A stretch of 64,000 nucleotides of DNA from Acinetobacter sp. NCu2D-2 (GCF_001647675.1 NZ_CP015594.1:682001-746000); one strand, 5' to 3'. Positions 1 to 9,701 are shown, counted from the stretch's first letter. Program-made: numbers and translations. The notes: a model not told the origin generated them from the letters alone.

Positions 1-57
1 AATAGTGATCGCCACAAAAGCTAAGAATGCGATAACAATGATTGCTCCAGCAGACAT
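1..57 (-). CDS. SPFH/band-7 (slipin-like) protein, N-terminal fragment
   Basis: Only the first 19 codons are in the window; the gene runs off the left edge. The reading starts with an ATG at 55-57 and gives a short hydrophobic stretch (MSAGAIIVIAFLAFVAITI), which fits the N-terminal membrane anchor of stomatin/slipin (QmcA-like) proteins. The main support is context: it lies 3 bases downstream of an NfeD gene, and NfeD-slipin pairs are a conserved operon in which the two membrane proteins are thought to act together. The SPFH domain itself is not visible, so the identity is inferred. Confidence 0.6.
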   Translation of the reverse strand, partial: MSAGAIIVIAFLAFVAITI

Positions 58-60
58 AAT

Positions 61-543
61 TTATATACCCTTTTCGTTTTCGTAATTTTTAGTGTGGTTC
101 TGAACCACAAGATCATTTCCTAAAATATCCACCACTCGAACACGGTCACCCACATGAACAGGTGTTAAGGTGCGGCAAGACCATTCATCTGAACCGAGTA
201 CAGGTAGCGGAAAGCGGACTTTGACTTGGTCATGGTCTAGGTTGACTTGGATCACCATACCGACTTGACCAATGGTTGCCTCTCGCGACAAGCCCGCTTT
301 GGTTTTATCGGTTGATAATGGCTTAATAAATTTAAACCAAGCCACTGTGCACAGAATTGAAAAGAAAATCCAAATCAGAATTTGTAGATTCATTCCCATG
401 CTCGGGAAGATCCAAAATAAAACACCAACCAATATTGCCCCAATCCCAAACCAGAGAGCAGCAAATGCAGGTAAAATCAGCTCAGACAAAATTAAGGCAA
501 TGCCCAAAACAAACCAATGCCACGGTTCCAAAACAAATTCCAT
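61..543 (-). CDS. NfeD family membrane protein (short form)
   Basis: The protein has 160 residues. Three hydrophobic segments fill roughly residues 8-75. A soluble C-terminal part (about 88-150) follows, with the alternating beta pattern of the NfeD OB-fold (TIGQVGMVI, later HVGDRVRVVDILGNDLVV). It lacks the N-terminal ClpP-like protease domain of long NfeD proteins, so it is the short form. Short NfeD proteins are inner-membrane partners of SPFH proteins, and the next gene downstream starts like one. Spacing of 3 bases suggests one transcript. The direct molecular role is not known. Confidence 0.85.
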   Translation of the reverse strand: MEFVLEPWHWFVLGIALILSELILPAFAALWFGIGAILVGVLFWIFPSMGMNLQILIWIFFSILCTVAWFKFIKPLSTDKTKAGLSREATIGQVGMVIQVNLDHDQVKVRFPLPVLGSDEWSCRTLTPVHVGDRVRVVDILGNDLVVQNHTKNYENEKGI

Positions 544-721
544 AAACAGACCTTTGTATTTAAATGGATTTAATCATCATTTTTATCAACCATGAGACTG
601 ACTGTAGCAGATCGTGTCTTAAATACAAAACCTGATGAAAGATTGAGTTAAAGTCTGAGCGATGACTTAAAGGAATTAAGCATTGAACCGAAGTGTTTTA
701 AAAAATTAAAGCTAGACAGCT

Positions 722-1354
722 TTAGGGATTTTTCTTCATATGTTTTTGCAAAGGCTTCGCCACCCATTCAGGATTCTTTGCGGACATTTTCCCATCATAA
801 TGTTTCAAGATCGCTTCTAGATCAGCTTCAAAATCACCTGTGGTATGAAATACACCAAGGATATGAATTGTTTTTATATCGTAGTCGAAGCTAAACATGA
901 CAACGGGTAAGCCAGCACCATGTGCAATATGATAAAAACCACTACGGATTTTTTCAGGGGCTTTGCGGGAACCTTCAGGTGCCATACCGACCCAAATCTG
1001 TTCTTTCTGTTGAATGATATCAATAATTTGTTGAGTTTGACCTTTTGGCGTGTCGCGTACGACAGGAATAACACCGACCCATTCTAAGACAGGTTTGAGT
1101 GGTGTTCTAAATAAACTGTCTTTACCAAAAATGGTGATATCAATACCCAGTCCCAGTAACGCATTAAAGCCTAACCAAGCATCTATATTCGAAGTATGCG
1201 GAGAGATAATCGCCACAGCTTTGGCAAGATTGGGGAATTCACCCTCAAATTTCCAGCCTTGAGCTAAAAATAAGCGTTTAAAAAATTCACGACTCAAATG
1301 ACTTCCACGGCTTGGAACAAGGGGAGGAAGTTGAGGGAATTTCGTTTCGCTCAT
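722..1354 (-). CDS. lysophospholipid acyltransferase family protein (PlsC-like)
   Basis: The protein has 210 residues and carries the acyltransferase HX4D motif (HTSNID, His53 to Asp58) and the downstream phosphate-binding PEGSR motif (residues 126-130). These two blocks define the PlsC/LPLAT fold, whose members transfer an acyl chain to a lysophospholipid or glycerol phosphate at the inner membrane. It is shorter than a typical PlsC (about 240 residues) and lacks an obvious N-terminal membrane helix, so it may be a specialised acyltransferase rather than the housekeeping 1-acylglycerol-3-phosphate enzyme. The substrate cannot be told from sequence. It is transcribed divergently from the permease gene at 1486. 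Confidence 0.8.
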   Translation of the reverse strand: MSETKFPQLPPLVPSRGSHLSREFFKRLFLAQGWKFEGEFPNLAKAVAIISPHTSNIDAWLGFNALLGLGIDITIFGKDSLFRTPLKPVLEWVGVIPVVRDTPKGQTQQIIDIIQQKEQIWVGMAPEGSRKAPEKIRSGFYHIAHGAGLPVVMFSFDYDIKTIHILGVFHTTGDFEADLEAILKHYDGKMSAKNPEWVAKPLQKHMKKNP

Positions 1355-1485
1355 AAGGAGTACCTATCTCAATATAATTGTATTTTTTGAATTTTCTACT
1401 TTTTAATGTACTTTTTCATTGGCAGAATGTGTTGCTATAAAGATCATCATAATGGCTATTTTTGCCAAACGTAAGGCGAAATTGT

Positions 1486-2715
1486 ATGCAAAATATTTAC
1501 CTACTGTTATTTAGCCTGTATTGGGCACAAGGCTTACCAGTCGGGTTTATGACGCATGCATTACCTGTGATTTTACGTGCAGAAGGTGTGTCACTGACGC
1601 ACATTGGTGGTTTTGGTCTTCTGATGTTGCCATGGTCGATTAAAGTCTTTTGGGCACCGTTGGTCGACCGTTACGGTTTACGATCTTTAGGACATTATCG
1701 AAGTTGGATTATACCCACCCAATTACTGACAGTGGGTGTGCTTATCCTTTTATCCTTCATGCCGATCCATTCTCTAGATCAACCATTATATTTATTGCTG
1801 TTTTTTATCAGTCTATTACTTATGAATAGTGTAGGGGCGACGCAAGATATTGCCACCGATGGACTCGCAGTAAAGATGTTGAAAGGCGAACAGCAGCAGT
1901 GGGGAAATACCTTTCAAGTTGTGGGTTCCCGTTTAGGTTTTATTGTGGGCGGGGGCGCCGTTTTATGGTTGTTGGATCTATTGCAATGGCAACAGACTTT
2001 TCTGTGTTTAGCTTTATTGGTGGCTTTAAATACCATTCCAATTTTCTTTTTCAAAGAAGCAAGTCTGAAGCAAAATCAGTTAAAGCAAGTTCAGCCGTCC
2101 TTTCACTTGAAGTCATACTTTCAATATTTCCTTAATAATACTGATATTCGACGATGGTTTGTGGTTTTACTGACGTTTAAGATTGCTGATGGGCTTTCAG
2201 GACCTTTATTAAAGCCTTTGATGATTGATTTGGGATTAAGTTTTAGTCAAATCGGTGTTTATGTGACGATGCTTGGTGCGGGGGCAGCATTGATCGGTGC
2301 AGGCTTGGCAGGTCTATTATTAAAATACATTTCACGTCGAAAAACGCTCATTATTTTTTCACTTATCAAAATTCTGAGTTTGGCGGCTTATTGGTGGCTT
2401 TCGATGCAATATTTAGCGCAGAAAAATGTAAATGAACGGGTGATTTATATCATCAATGCGGCTGAAGATATGGCTTCCGCAATGCTACTGGTAGTCATGC
2501 TGACATTGATTATGCAATACAGTCGTAAAGCTTTTGCAGCGACTGATTTCACTTTTCAAGTGGCGATTATGGCAACCGTGAGTGGTGGGCTTTATACCTT
2601 AAGTGGGATTGTGGCAGATCAATTGGGTTATATGACATATATGGCAATTATTGTGGCGATTGCGATTTTATGTCTAATCCCTATTTTGCGCTGGAAAAAT
2701 CAGTCTCAGGCATGA
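1486..2715 (+). CDS. MFS permease, AmpG/PAT-like
   Basis: The protein has 409 residues from the ATG at 1486, which is preceded by a purine-rich AAGGCGAA; an in-frame TTG eight codons upstream is less likely as the start. It has about twelve hydrophobic segments. The opening (LYWAQGLPVGF) and the block MLPWSIKVFWAPLVDRYG match the pattern of AmpG and other peptide/acetyl-CoA transporter (PAT) permeases, as does the later ATQDIATDGLA. AmpG imports cell-wall muropeptides for recycling. This protein may transport a related or different solute, so I do not assign the symbol. It sits in the inner membrane and is transcribed away from the acyltransferase gene. Confidence 0.7.
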   Translation: MQNIYLLLFSLYWAQGLPVGFMTHALPVILRAEGVSLTHIGGFGLLMLPWSIKVFWAPLVDRYGLRSLGHYRSWIIPTQLLTVGVLILLSFMPIHSLDQPLYLLLFFISLLLMNSVGATQDIATDGLAVKMLKGEQQQWGNTFQVVGSRLGFIVGGGAVLWLLDLLQWQQTFLCLALLVALNTIPIFFFKEASLKQNQLKQVQPSFHLKSYFQYFLNNTDIRRWFVVLLTFKIADGLSGPLLKPLMIDLGLSFSQIGVYVTMLGAGAALIGAGLAGLLLKYISRRKTLIIFSLIKILSLAAYWWLSMQYLAQKNVNERVIYIINAAEDMASAMLLVVMLTLIMQYSRKAFAATDFTFQVAIMATVSGGLYTLSGIVADQLGYMTYMAIIVAIAILCLIPILRWKNQSQA

Positions 2716-2862
2716 AAATCAATATTTCCGATGAAAAACGGTCAAAAAATGCTTGCTTAGCCTAAAGTACTAAATGGAATATATAAATAATATTTTAATA
2801 ATTTTGTAATATAAGGCGTGTGTGTAATATTCGTTACAAAATAATTCTAGGACATTTTTAAG

Positions 2863-3972
2863 ATGAAAACTCAGTTAGCAACAGCAATCGCACTTAGCCT
2901 TTTAGCGGGGACTACATTTGCAGCACCAACTTTCTACGGTGAAATTGATGCGTCTATTGACTACTTACCTGAAGATAATAAAGCGCCAGTAGCAGATAAA
3001 GACGTTGTAGAACTTAGCTCGAACAGCTCGTTTGTAGGTTTGAAAGGTGAAGAAAAATTAACTGACCGTTTAAATGCGATTTACGCGATTGAATGGGCAT
3101 TTAACTCTGATGCAGAAGGTTCTGATTGGTCTCAACGTAACCGTTTTGTAGGTTTGAAAGATGCAAAATTGGGTACATTAAAAGTTGGTGCGCATGACAC
3201 ACCATTGAAACAACTTTCTAGCCCAGTAGATACTTTTAACAACTACGTAGGTAACAAAGCTGACGTTACAGGCATCATGACGGGTGAAACTCGTTTAGCT
3301 AACGCTGTAGTATATGAATCACCAGCTTTTGCAGTTGCAGATGGTAAAGTCCAAGCGAATGTATTATTGGCAACTGGCGAAAATAAAAAAGCTGAAAAAG
3401 GTAATGGTGCATCAAAAGCAGCAGGTCGTGGTTTAGGTGATACTTGGTCAGCTTCTTTAGTTTACAACAGCCCAGTAGTTGTGGCAGGTCTTGCATACGA
3501 TAAAGCTGTACCAACAACATTTGCCGGTCGTGGTTTTGATAATGCAACTGCTCCTGAAGCAGTTCAAAGTGGATTATTTGCTTCTGCAAATACTTTACGT
3601 GCGATTGGTCGTGTGAATTTAGATGGAGGTTTGGCACTTAAAGCACTTTATCAAACTTCTGAAGTTGAAACTGCTGAAGGTAATGCTGCAGGTTCAGAGT
3701 TTATTGATGATGCTCAAGGTTGGTTAGTAGGTGCTGAATATAACATTCCAACTGCAAAAGCTTGGACTGTGAAAGCACAATATAGCCAAAACACAACTTC
3801 ATTCACAAACAATCAACCTGATTTTGAAGCGTCACAAATTTTTGTTGGCGCAGACTATGCATTTAACAAACAAGTGAAAGCGTATGGCTATGCAGGTTAC
3901 TTAACACTTGAAAAAGGTTCTGATGAGACTAAACAACCAGTGGTTGGTACTGGTCTTGAATACAAATTCTAA
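2863..3972 (+). CDS. outer-membrane porin (Gram-negative general porin type)
   Basis: The protein has 369 residues with a clear signal peptide; predicted cleavage falls after TTFA at residue 20. The mature part begins with an amphipathic strand (PTFYGEIDASIDY) and contains many alternating beta strands, including NSSFVGLKGEEKL and YAIEWAFN. It ends in phenylalanine (GLEYKF), the C-terminal signature recognised by the Bam machinery. This matches trimeric 16-stranded porins of the Omp32/porin_4 group, which allow passive diffusion of small solutes. It is monocistronic, with an intrinsic terminator directly after it. Substrate preference is unknown. Confidence 0.8.
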   Translation: MKTQLATAIALSLLAGTTFAAPTFYGEIDASIDYLPEDNKAPVADKDVVELSSNSSFVGLKGEEKLTDRLNAIYAIEWAFNSDAEGSDWSQRNRFVGLKDAKLGTLKVGAHDTPLKQLSSPVDTFNNYVGNKADVTGIMTGETRLANAVVYESPAFAVADGKVQANVLLATGENKKAEKGNGASKAAGRGLGDTWSASLVYNSPVVVAGLAYDKAVPTTFAGRGFDNATAPEAVQSGLFASANTLRAIGRVNLDGGLALKALYQTSEVETAEGNAAGSEFIDDAQGWLVGAEYNIPTAKAWTVKAQYSQNTTSFTNNQPDFEASQIFVGADYAFNKQVKAYGYAGYLTLEKGSDETKQPVVGTGLEYKF

Positions 3973-3993
3973 TATTTGATTCAATCAGAATAG

Positions 3994-4025
3994 AAAAAGG
4001 CGATCTAACAAGGTCGCCTTTTTTA
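3994..4025 (+). terminator. intrinsic terminator after the porin gene
   Basis: GGCGA at 3999-4003 pairs with TCGCC at 4014-4018, followed by a run of T. An A-run before the stem also makes it usable for the convergent kinase-like gene that ends at 4028. Confidence 0.75.
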
Positions 4026-4027
4026 TT

Positions 4028-4858
4028 TCAGGTTTCATAACTTTCAGATTTCATAATACTGGCAAAGGACGTTCTTGATAGAGCAAATTGAGTAGCACAA
4101 TTACATTTTTTCAAACGTAATCCATCTTTGCCCATTTTTTCAGGCTTAAGTTTGAGTAGCCAACGCAATTTATAACCTGTACGGGCAATATCTTGATAAG
4201 TTTTAGAATGTACATCTAAGGCATTTAATAAAATGTGTTTGACTGATGAAAGTTCGCTTTCTTCAAAGCGTTGAGCGGTTGAGAAAATCAAACATAGCCA
4301 ATCTCGAGTTTGGCAATCCTCTATAGACAATATCTGCCCTGGATCAGTTTCAAAATCGATAAAAGCAAACTGCTGCTGATCATCAATTAAAATATTGCGT
4401 GCAAATGCTTCGCTTAAATAACTCTTTTTTGCGTGAATCTCAGCAATCGCGGTCACCACTTTTTCAAATAAAGCCAAGCGAGCTTCACTCGAACGCTGTT
4501 GCTGTAGTGCCGTTTCGAGTTGTACAACATGATGACCTGAATCTGCTGCATCTTTTAACAAAACCGCGTTATCCCGATAAGCTAGGATTTCAGGCACATT
4601 AATCCCAAGCTTACGCAGATTCTTTAATCGACTGACCTCACAGGCAATCGCACCTGCACCACCCGTATTGGGAACGGGTGCAAGCATCGATAAGCCGAGT
4701 AAGCGAGAAAACCAGCATAAGGGTAGGTAAATCCAAGTCGAATGTCGCTTGTTAGCTTTTTTAAGCCAGACTTTTTGTTCTCGATAATAATGAGCTGCGA
4801 CAGGTTCACTTTGAAGTTGGGAGGCTGTTCTTAAAAATACATCATATTTACCGGGCAT
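4028..4858 (-). CDS. protein kinase-like / lipopolysaccharide kinase-type phosphotransferase
   Basis: The protein has 276 residues. The arrangement resembles atypical small-molecule or LPS kinases (WaaP/RIO/Bud32 style). There is a glycine-rich segment (NTGGAGA, 64-70), then a conserved ACEVSRLKNL helix with Glu74. A catalytic-loop remnant ARNILID has Asn155, and a metal-binding FIDFE has Asp168. His142 precedes the loop where HxD would be expected. The known family phosphorylates sugars of the LPS core or other small substrates in the cytoplasm. The exact substrate is not visible, and the usual catalytic Asp of HxD is not obvious. It is convergent with the porin gene. Confidence 0.6.
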   Translation of the reverse strand: MPGKYDVFLRTASQLQSEPVAAHYYREQKVWLKKANKRHSTWIYLPLCWFSRLLGLSMLAPVPNTGGAGAIACEVSRLKNLRKLGINVPEILAYRDNAVLLKDAADSGHHVVQLETALQQQRSSEARLALFEKVVTAIAEIHAKKSYLSEAFARNILIDDQQQFAFIDFETDPGQILSIEDCQTRDWLCLIFSTAQRFEESELSSVKHILLNALDVHSKTYQDIARTGYKLRWLLKLKPEKMGKDGLRLKKCNCATQFALSRTSFASIMKSESYET

Positions 4859-5168
4859 AAAGTCTTTGAACCAAATAAATAAGTTGTAGTTATTATAGAA
4901 ATAGGCATTTCTACTCCAGTTATAGATATGTAAATCAACAACTTAAATGCATGATTCAATTTAAGTCGATGATATCAAGCTGAATATTTGTACTTTGGTT
5001 ACTATATTTTGAGGAAATATCTGAATAAATGAAGAAAGATATTGGTGATTGAGAACTTAACTACTACAGAGTGTTTAAAGTCAGATACATAGATATGCTT
5101 AGCGGGTATGTAGCAAAAGGAATGTGCGTCTACATGCTAAAGTAACGCAAAAGTAAAATGGATAGGCT
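4859..5168. other. 310-bp AT-rich divergent intergenic region
   Basis: This region separates two divergent genes, so it must hold both promoters. I see no ORF, tRNA or strong terminator. The only structure is an imperfect inverted pair, GTATGTAG near 5105 and CTACATGC near 5131, about 17 bases apart and roughly 30 bases before the HAD gene. Its meaning is unclear. Confidence 0.4.
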
Positions 5169-5870
5169 ATGACGATTCAAGCTGTTATTTTTGATTTAGA
5201 TAATACCTTAACGCATCGTGATTTAAGTATTCAGGCATATTGCCAACATTTAGCGAGGCATTACGCAGATCGGTTGTCATCTCCGCAGTTCGAACAGATG
5301 ACAGACATTGTTCGGCGTATCGATAATGGTGGCTATCCAAAAAAAGAATTACTCACTCACCCAAGTATTGGTGCATCGGTAGCCTATGCTTTATTAAAAG
5401 AATTGAATTGGAAAAATCCTCCCGATTTAGATGAACTATCTGCATTTTGGTTTGCCGAATTTGGCAAATGCGCAGTTGCGATGCCGCATGTATCCGAAGT
5501 TTTAGAGCAGTTAAAAAGTCAAAATTATAAGTTAGGGATTATTTCAAATGGCGCGCATGAAACCCGTATGAACATTATCCAAGGTTTGGGAATAGCACAT
5601 TATTTTGAGGTAATTGTCAGCTCTGGGGCTTTTGGTAAAAGTAAACCACATCCTGAAATCTTCTTGCATACGGCTCAATTGCTGGACACAGCACCAGAGG
5701 ATTGTCTTTATATTGGTGATCATCCAATCAATGATGTGCAAGGTGCCAAAAGTGCAGGCATGCAAGTGCTTTGGTTAGAAGGTTTTCATCCTGAACCGAA
5801 GAATAAGCTCGTTAAAATTGAAAAATTGACCGATATTTTCGGCTTCTTAGCAAATACAGACTCATGCTAA
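5169..5870 (+). CDS. HAD-family hydrolase (phosphatase)
   Basis: The protein has 233 residues. Motif I is FDLDNTLT, with nucleophile Asp9 and acid/base Asp11. Motif II is IISNGAHETR. Motif III/IV is SSGAFGKSKPHPEIF, then YIGDHPINDVQGAKSAGM with the Mg-binding Asp. A helical cap lies between motifs I and II (about residues 18-90), placing it in the cap-C1 group with YjjG/phosphoglycolate phosphatase-like enzymes. Such enzymes are cytoplasmic Mg-dependent phosphatases acting on nucleotides or sugar phosphates. The substrate cannot be assigned. It stands alone, followed by a GGDEF gene about 110 bases downstream. Confidence 0.85.
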   Translation: MTIQAVIFDLDNTLTHRDLSIQAYCQHLARHYADRLSSPQFEQMTDIVRRIDNGGYPKKELLTHPSIGASVAYALLKELNWKNPPDLDELSAFWFAEFGKCAVAMPHVSEVLEQLKSQNYKLGIISNGAHETRMNIIQGLGIAHYFEVIVSSGAFGKSKPHPEIFLHTAQLLDTAPEDCLYIGDHPINDVQGAKSAGMQVLWLEGFHPEPKNKLVKIEKLTDIFGFLANTDSC

Positions 5871-5979
5871 GGCATTGTTTAAATGTCATAAAATAATGTG
5901 ATGAATTACAAAAAAAAATCTGATAAATCTGAGTAGATAATTTATGATCTATCCATAAAAATTTTTATTCGGATAATGT

Positions 5980-7671
5980 GTGGCAAATTTTTTTCGATGG
6001 GACTCTTTTCGTAATCGAATATTGGTATTGTTTACCGCCATGTCGCTGCTGATTGGCGCGTGTGCAACCATATTCATTGAAAAAGTTGCTTCGGATCAAA
6101 TGACCAAAGCTATGGGTTTAACCCTTTTTGTGGCTGCAAAAAGTATTAGTAATACTTTGGCAAATTCGCTGAATGAACGTGAACGAGAAATTGTGCTATT
6201 AAGCCAATCACCATTGTTCGAAGAAATGGATTTGAACCATCCTCGAATTCAAAAACAATTGGATCAAGTTCAGAAGTCTTATCTTTATTACGCTTGGATG
6301 GGTATTGCAGATCCAGAAGGTGAAGTTAAGGTTGCAGCACACCAGTTGTTAGAGGGTGCAGATGTCTCTCAACGCGATTGGTTTATAGAAGGCAAGAAGC
6401 AGCCCTATATTGGTGATGTGCACGAGGCCATCTTACTTGCCAAAAAAGTCAAAGCGATTGATCCAGAACAGCCTTTACGTTTTATTGATTTTGCAGCACC
6501 TATTGTGGATGCAGAGACTAAAACTTTAAAAGGTGTATTGGCTGTTCATGCAGATTGGAGCTGGGCAAAATCGGTTTTAGAAAGTTCATTAACTGAAAAT
6601 GCTACTAAACGTGGTGTAGAAGTTTTCATTACCGATAAAAATGGCGAGCTACTTTATCCATATAGTGGTATCGGAAAGATCCAACCACCCGCTTACAATC
6701 CGCAAGAAGCTCGACACTTTATTCACAACTGGGGAAGCGAACAGAAATATTTAACAGTCAATTTGCCAGTGATCTCTAATACAGCCACTGATTTGGGTTG
6801 GCATGTCGTCATTCGTCAGCCAGTTGAAATTGCGCTGAGTGAAGTGAAAAGCCTGCAATATGAAATGTATGCACTTGGGTTGGCATTTGCACTGATCTTA
6901 TTATTTTTTACTTATCGACTCGCACGCCGTTTTAGTACACCGATTGAAATTTTGGCACGTAATGCGCGTCTGATTGAAAAAGGTCAGCAAGATATCGACT
7001 TTAAAACCAATAATTCGATTCGCGAAATTCGTGTTTTATCAAATGCCTTACGTAGCATGGTGAAAACGCTGTTATTGCAAAAACAACAACTGCAAACTGC
7101 AAATGAAAACCTTGAACATAAAGTAAATGAGCGTACGGCCGAGCTGAAAGCTGCAAATACTGAGCTTGAGATGTTAGCAAGTCGTGATGTACTGACGGGT
7201 TTAAAAAACCGACGTGCGTTTAATGAGTATATTGAATATTTATTCGCGCAGTTTAAACGCCATCAGCAAAGTTATAGTGTACTTATGCTGGACATTGATT
7301 ACTTTAAAAAAGTAAATGATAAGTTTGGACATGAGATGGGGGATCATGTACTGCATCAGACAGCAGAAATTATCAATCAATCTGTTCGAAGTACTGACTT
7401 TGTTGCACGTTTGGGCGGTGAAGAGTTCATTATCATATTACCATCCACAACAGCTAAAGCGGCATTTAACATCGCTGAGAAAATTCGCCATCAAGTGGCT
7501 CAAGCAACCATTATTTCAGACTATGTATTGACATTGAGTATTGGGGTGAGTGAAGTCGTTAATATGGATGAACTGGCAAATGCAGCAGTGAGACGTGCCG
7601 ATCAAGCACTGTATATGGCAAAAGCACAAGGTCGTAATCAGGTGGTCATGATGAATAAATCAGCTGAATAA
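5980..7671 (+). CDS. membrane diguanylate cyclase with Cache sensor, HAMP and GGDEF
   Basis: The protein has 563 residues from a GTG start. In order: a transmembrane helix at about 12-32; a periplasmic double-Cache-like sensor (about 35-280, with AWMGIADPEGEV and ISQPLRFIDFA-type blocks); a second helix at about 286-308; a HAMP linker with the segment RRFSTPIEILARNARLIEKG; a coiled coil; and a GGDEF domain. The active-site motif is GGEEF (479-483), and an RxxD inhibitory site (RSTD) lies five residues before it, so the cyclase looks catalytically active and product-inhibited. It should make cyclic di-GMP in response to a periplasmic ligand. No EAL domain is present. Confidence 0.88.
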   Translation: MANFFRWDSFRNRILVLFTAMSLLIGACATIFIEKVASDQMTKAMGLTLFVAAKSISNTLANSLNEREREIVLLSQSPLFEEMDLNHPRIQKQLDQVQKSYLYYAWMGIADPEGEVKVAAHQLLEGADVSQRDWFIEGKKQPYIGDVHEAILLAKKVKAIDPEQPLRFIDFAAPIVDAETKTLKGVLAVHADWSWAKSVLESSLTENATKRGVEVFITDKNGELLYPYSGIGKIQPPAYNPQEARHFIHNWGSEQKYLTVNLPVISNTATDLGWHVVIRQPVEIALSEVKSLQYEMYALGLAFALILLFFTYRLARRFSTPIEILARNARLIEKGQQDIDFKTNNSIREIRVLSNALRSMVKTLLLQKQQLQTANENLEHKVNERTAELKAANTELEMLASRDVLTGLKNRRAFNEYIEYLFAQFKRHQQSYSVLMLDIDYFKKVNDKFGHEMGDHVLHQTAEIINQSVRSTDFVARLGGEEFIIILPSTTAKAAFNIAEKIRHQVAQATIISDYVLTLSIGVSEVVNMDELANAAVRRADQALYMAKAQGRNQVVMMNKSAE

Positions 7672-7840
7672 ATCCGATAAATTTTCTACACGGGAAATAT
7701 TTTTAAAATTAAATACTATTTTTATTTTTTAAATATCTGATATTTTAGATTTGTAGCTAAATAATGTTTTTAATCACATAAATAATCATAAAACAGCATA
7801 AAATATAATCTTTTGAAAATCCTATAAAGTAGTTTTGATG

Positions 7841-8883
7841 GGCTTTGTTGCACAAAGATTTGAAATGCAAAGCGCCCCTAATTGAGCCAAATTTAAGGCG
7901 TAACTTGGGTAAGTGGTCGACCTAATTCCGTAAATCTGTTGAGGACTGCTACACGTGCATGAATTTCATTCACCTGACTAGGAAAGCTTCTTGCCATTAA
8001 TTTATCGCCTAATAATTTGATGCAATACATCTTGGTTTCCACCAAACTGCGGCGATGATAGCCTGACCATTTTTTCCATAATGTCCTGCCTAAACGTTTA
8101 ACTGTTCGAAGTAATTCATTTCGCTCTAGCGAGCTACTTTTTGTATCTTTCCATGGTTTCGCATTTTTTCTAGGTGGAATCACCGCATGTGCTTGCCGAT
8201 CTGCAATAACCTTGTCAACGGCATTGCTTGGTGTCATAAGCTCCATCGGTATAAACAGAGTCAATCTGCTCATCTTGTGGAATCTGATTAAGTAAATCAC
8301 CAAGCACCTGTGAATCACTGACATTATTGGTTGTGAGCTGAATAGCGCGTATTTGTAGGGTTTTGGCATCTATACCAATATGTAGTTTACGCCATTGGCG
8401 ACGATATTCAGCTCCATGTTTCTTGCGTTTCCATTCGCCCTCACCTAGAAACTTCATGCCTGTAGAGTCTACGAGTAGATGCAGCCCATCGCTACTTTTT
8501 TGGTAGCTGATTGCAATATCAATATGCTTTTGTCTTCTACAAAGCGTACTGTAATCTGGTGCGGTCCAATTTAATCCGCAAAGTTTAATCAGACTTTGCA
8601 CAAAGCCAGTGACCATACGTAAAGATAGACGGAATAAGGATTTAATCATTAAGCAGCATTGGATAGCTGCGTCGGAGTAGGTTTGATTTCGCCCTTGTTT
8701 GCCTTTTGATGGAGCATACCATTGCGTAGCAGGATCAAACCAAATGGCAATATTTCCGCGACTCATGAGTGCTCGGTTATATGCGGGCCAATTGGTAGTG
8801 CGGTAGATTTTGTGTGTAGGCTTATTCATTTGGAAATTATATCGCTGAAAAAGCCTTTACAGATAGGTTTGTGCAACAAAGCC
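7841..8883 (-). mobile_element. IS5-family element, IS903/IS17-like, with broken transposase
   Basis: Terminal inverted repeats of 16 bases are exact: GGCTTTGTTGCACAAA at 7841-7856 and its complement at 8868-8883. The length is about 1043 bp. Protein similarity and terminal sequence point to the IS903 group that includes IS17 of Acinetobacter. I find no matching 9-bp target duplication at the two edges (GTTTTGATG before, ATTTCATAA after). The copy may therefore be old or have recombined, consistent with its disrupted reading frame. It lies between the diguanylate cyclase gene and the damaged carbonic anhydrase gene. Confidence 0.85.
7893..8829 (-). pseudogene. IS5/IS903-type DDE transposase, frameshifted
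   Basis: Two overlapping frames together give a full-length transposase. The N-terminal frame runs from 8829 to a stop near 8215 (204 residues, with the catalytic region LLVDSTGMK and TDGAYDTKQ). The C-terminal frame continues with VIADRQAHAVIPPRK to 7893 and contains YHRRSLVETKM with the third acidic residue. The junction near 8220 reads as an insertion of a few bases after the QCR codons, which brings in a TGA. IS903-type transposases are normally a single ORF, so this copy is probably inactive unless supplied in trans. Confidence 0.75.
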
Positions 8884-8967
8884 ATTTCATAATAAATATC
8901 ATTATTAAATTTCATTTAAATAATCGTTTATTTTAATAATTAAATTGATTTTCTATGGGTAAATATT

Positions 8968-9681
8968 ATGAAAAAAATCTTTTATACAGTGCTTATATTA
9001 GCATGTGTTTCCACTGTTTAGGCGGATGATTGGGGTTATACCCAAGCGAATGAATGGGGCAAAAATCAAAAATATTCTGCCTGCAATGGTGTCAATCAAT
9101 CACCCATTAATATTGACCGTACGGTAAAAGCTGAACTTGAACCCTTAAAGTTTAGTTATAACACCATGATTCAATCCATTTAGAATAATGGGCATACCGT
9201 TCAGGTCGATTTTTCTGAAGGCGGGATTTTGCATTTGGATGGTGATCAATTTGCTTTAAAGCAATTTCACTTGCATAGCCCGAGTGAAAACCAAATTAAG
9301 GGTAAGAGTTATCCTTTAGAAATTCACTTTGTGCATGCCAATGCGAAAGGACAACTCGCAGTAGTAGGGTTGATGTACGCACAAGGTGTAGAAAACCCGA
9401 TGCTAGCAAAAATGTGGGAACGGTTGCCTAAAACAAAAGGTCAAAAGTTGGTGCTTAACACGCCACAGCCTGTAAATAGCATGTTACCCAAAAATCGTGA
9501 GTACTATCGTTTTAGTGGATCATTGACAACGCCACCATGCTCAGAAGGTGTCCGCTGGATTATTATGAAAGAAATTCAATACGCATCTGAGAAGCAAATA
9601 CGTCAATTTTCAGACTTAATGGGACATCCGAATAACCGTCCGATTCAGCCTTTAAATGGTCGAATCATCGCTGAAAATTAA
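8968..9681 (+). pseudogene. alpha-class carbonic anhydrase with two in-frame amber codons
   Basis: The frame from the ATG at 8968 to the TAA at 9679-9681 codes for 237 residues if two TAG codons are read through. TAG1 is at 9019-9021 in the signal-peptide region, and TAG2 at 9181-9183 just before NNGHTVQVDF. The rest is a complete periplasmic alpha carbonic anhydrase: WGYTQANEWG, NQSPINID, zinc-ligand histidines in FHLHSPSEN and EIHFVHAN, and the substrate pocket SLTTPPCSEGVRW. The enzyme hydrates CO2 in the periplasm. In related proteins glutamine is common at the second site, consistent with CAG to TAG changes. There is no frameshift, so inactivation looks recent, or the ambers are suppressed. 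An in-frame ATG near 9229 gives only a truncated, signal-less product. Confidence 0.85.
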
Positions 9682-9701
9682 AATTTTGTGATGTGCTTTT
9701 T

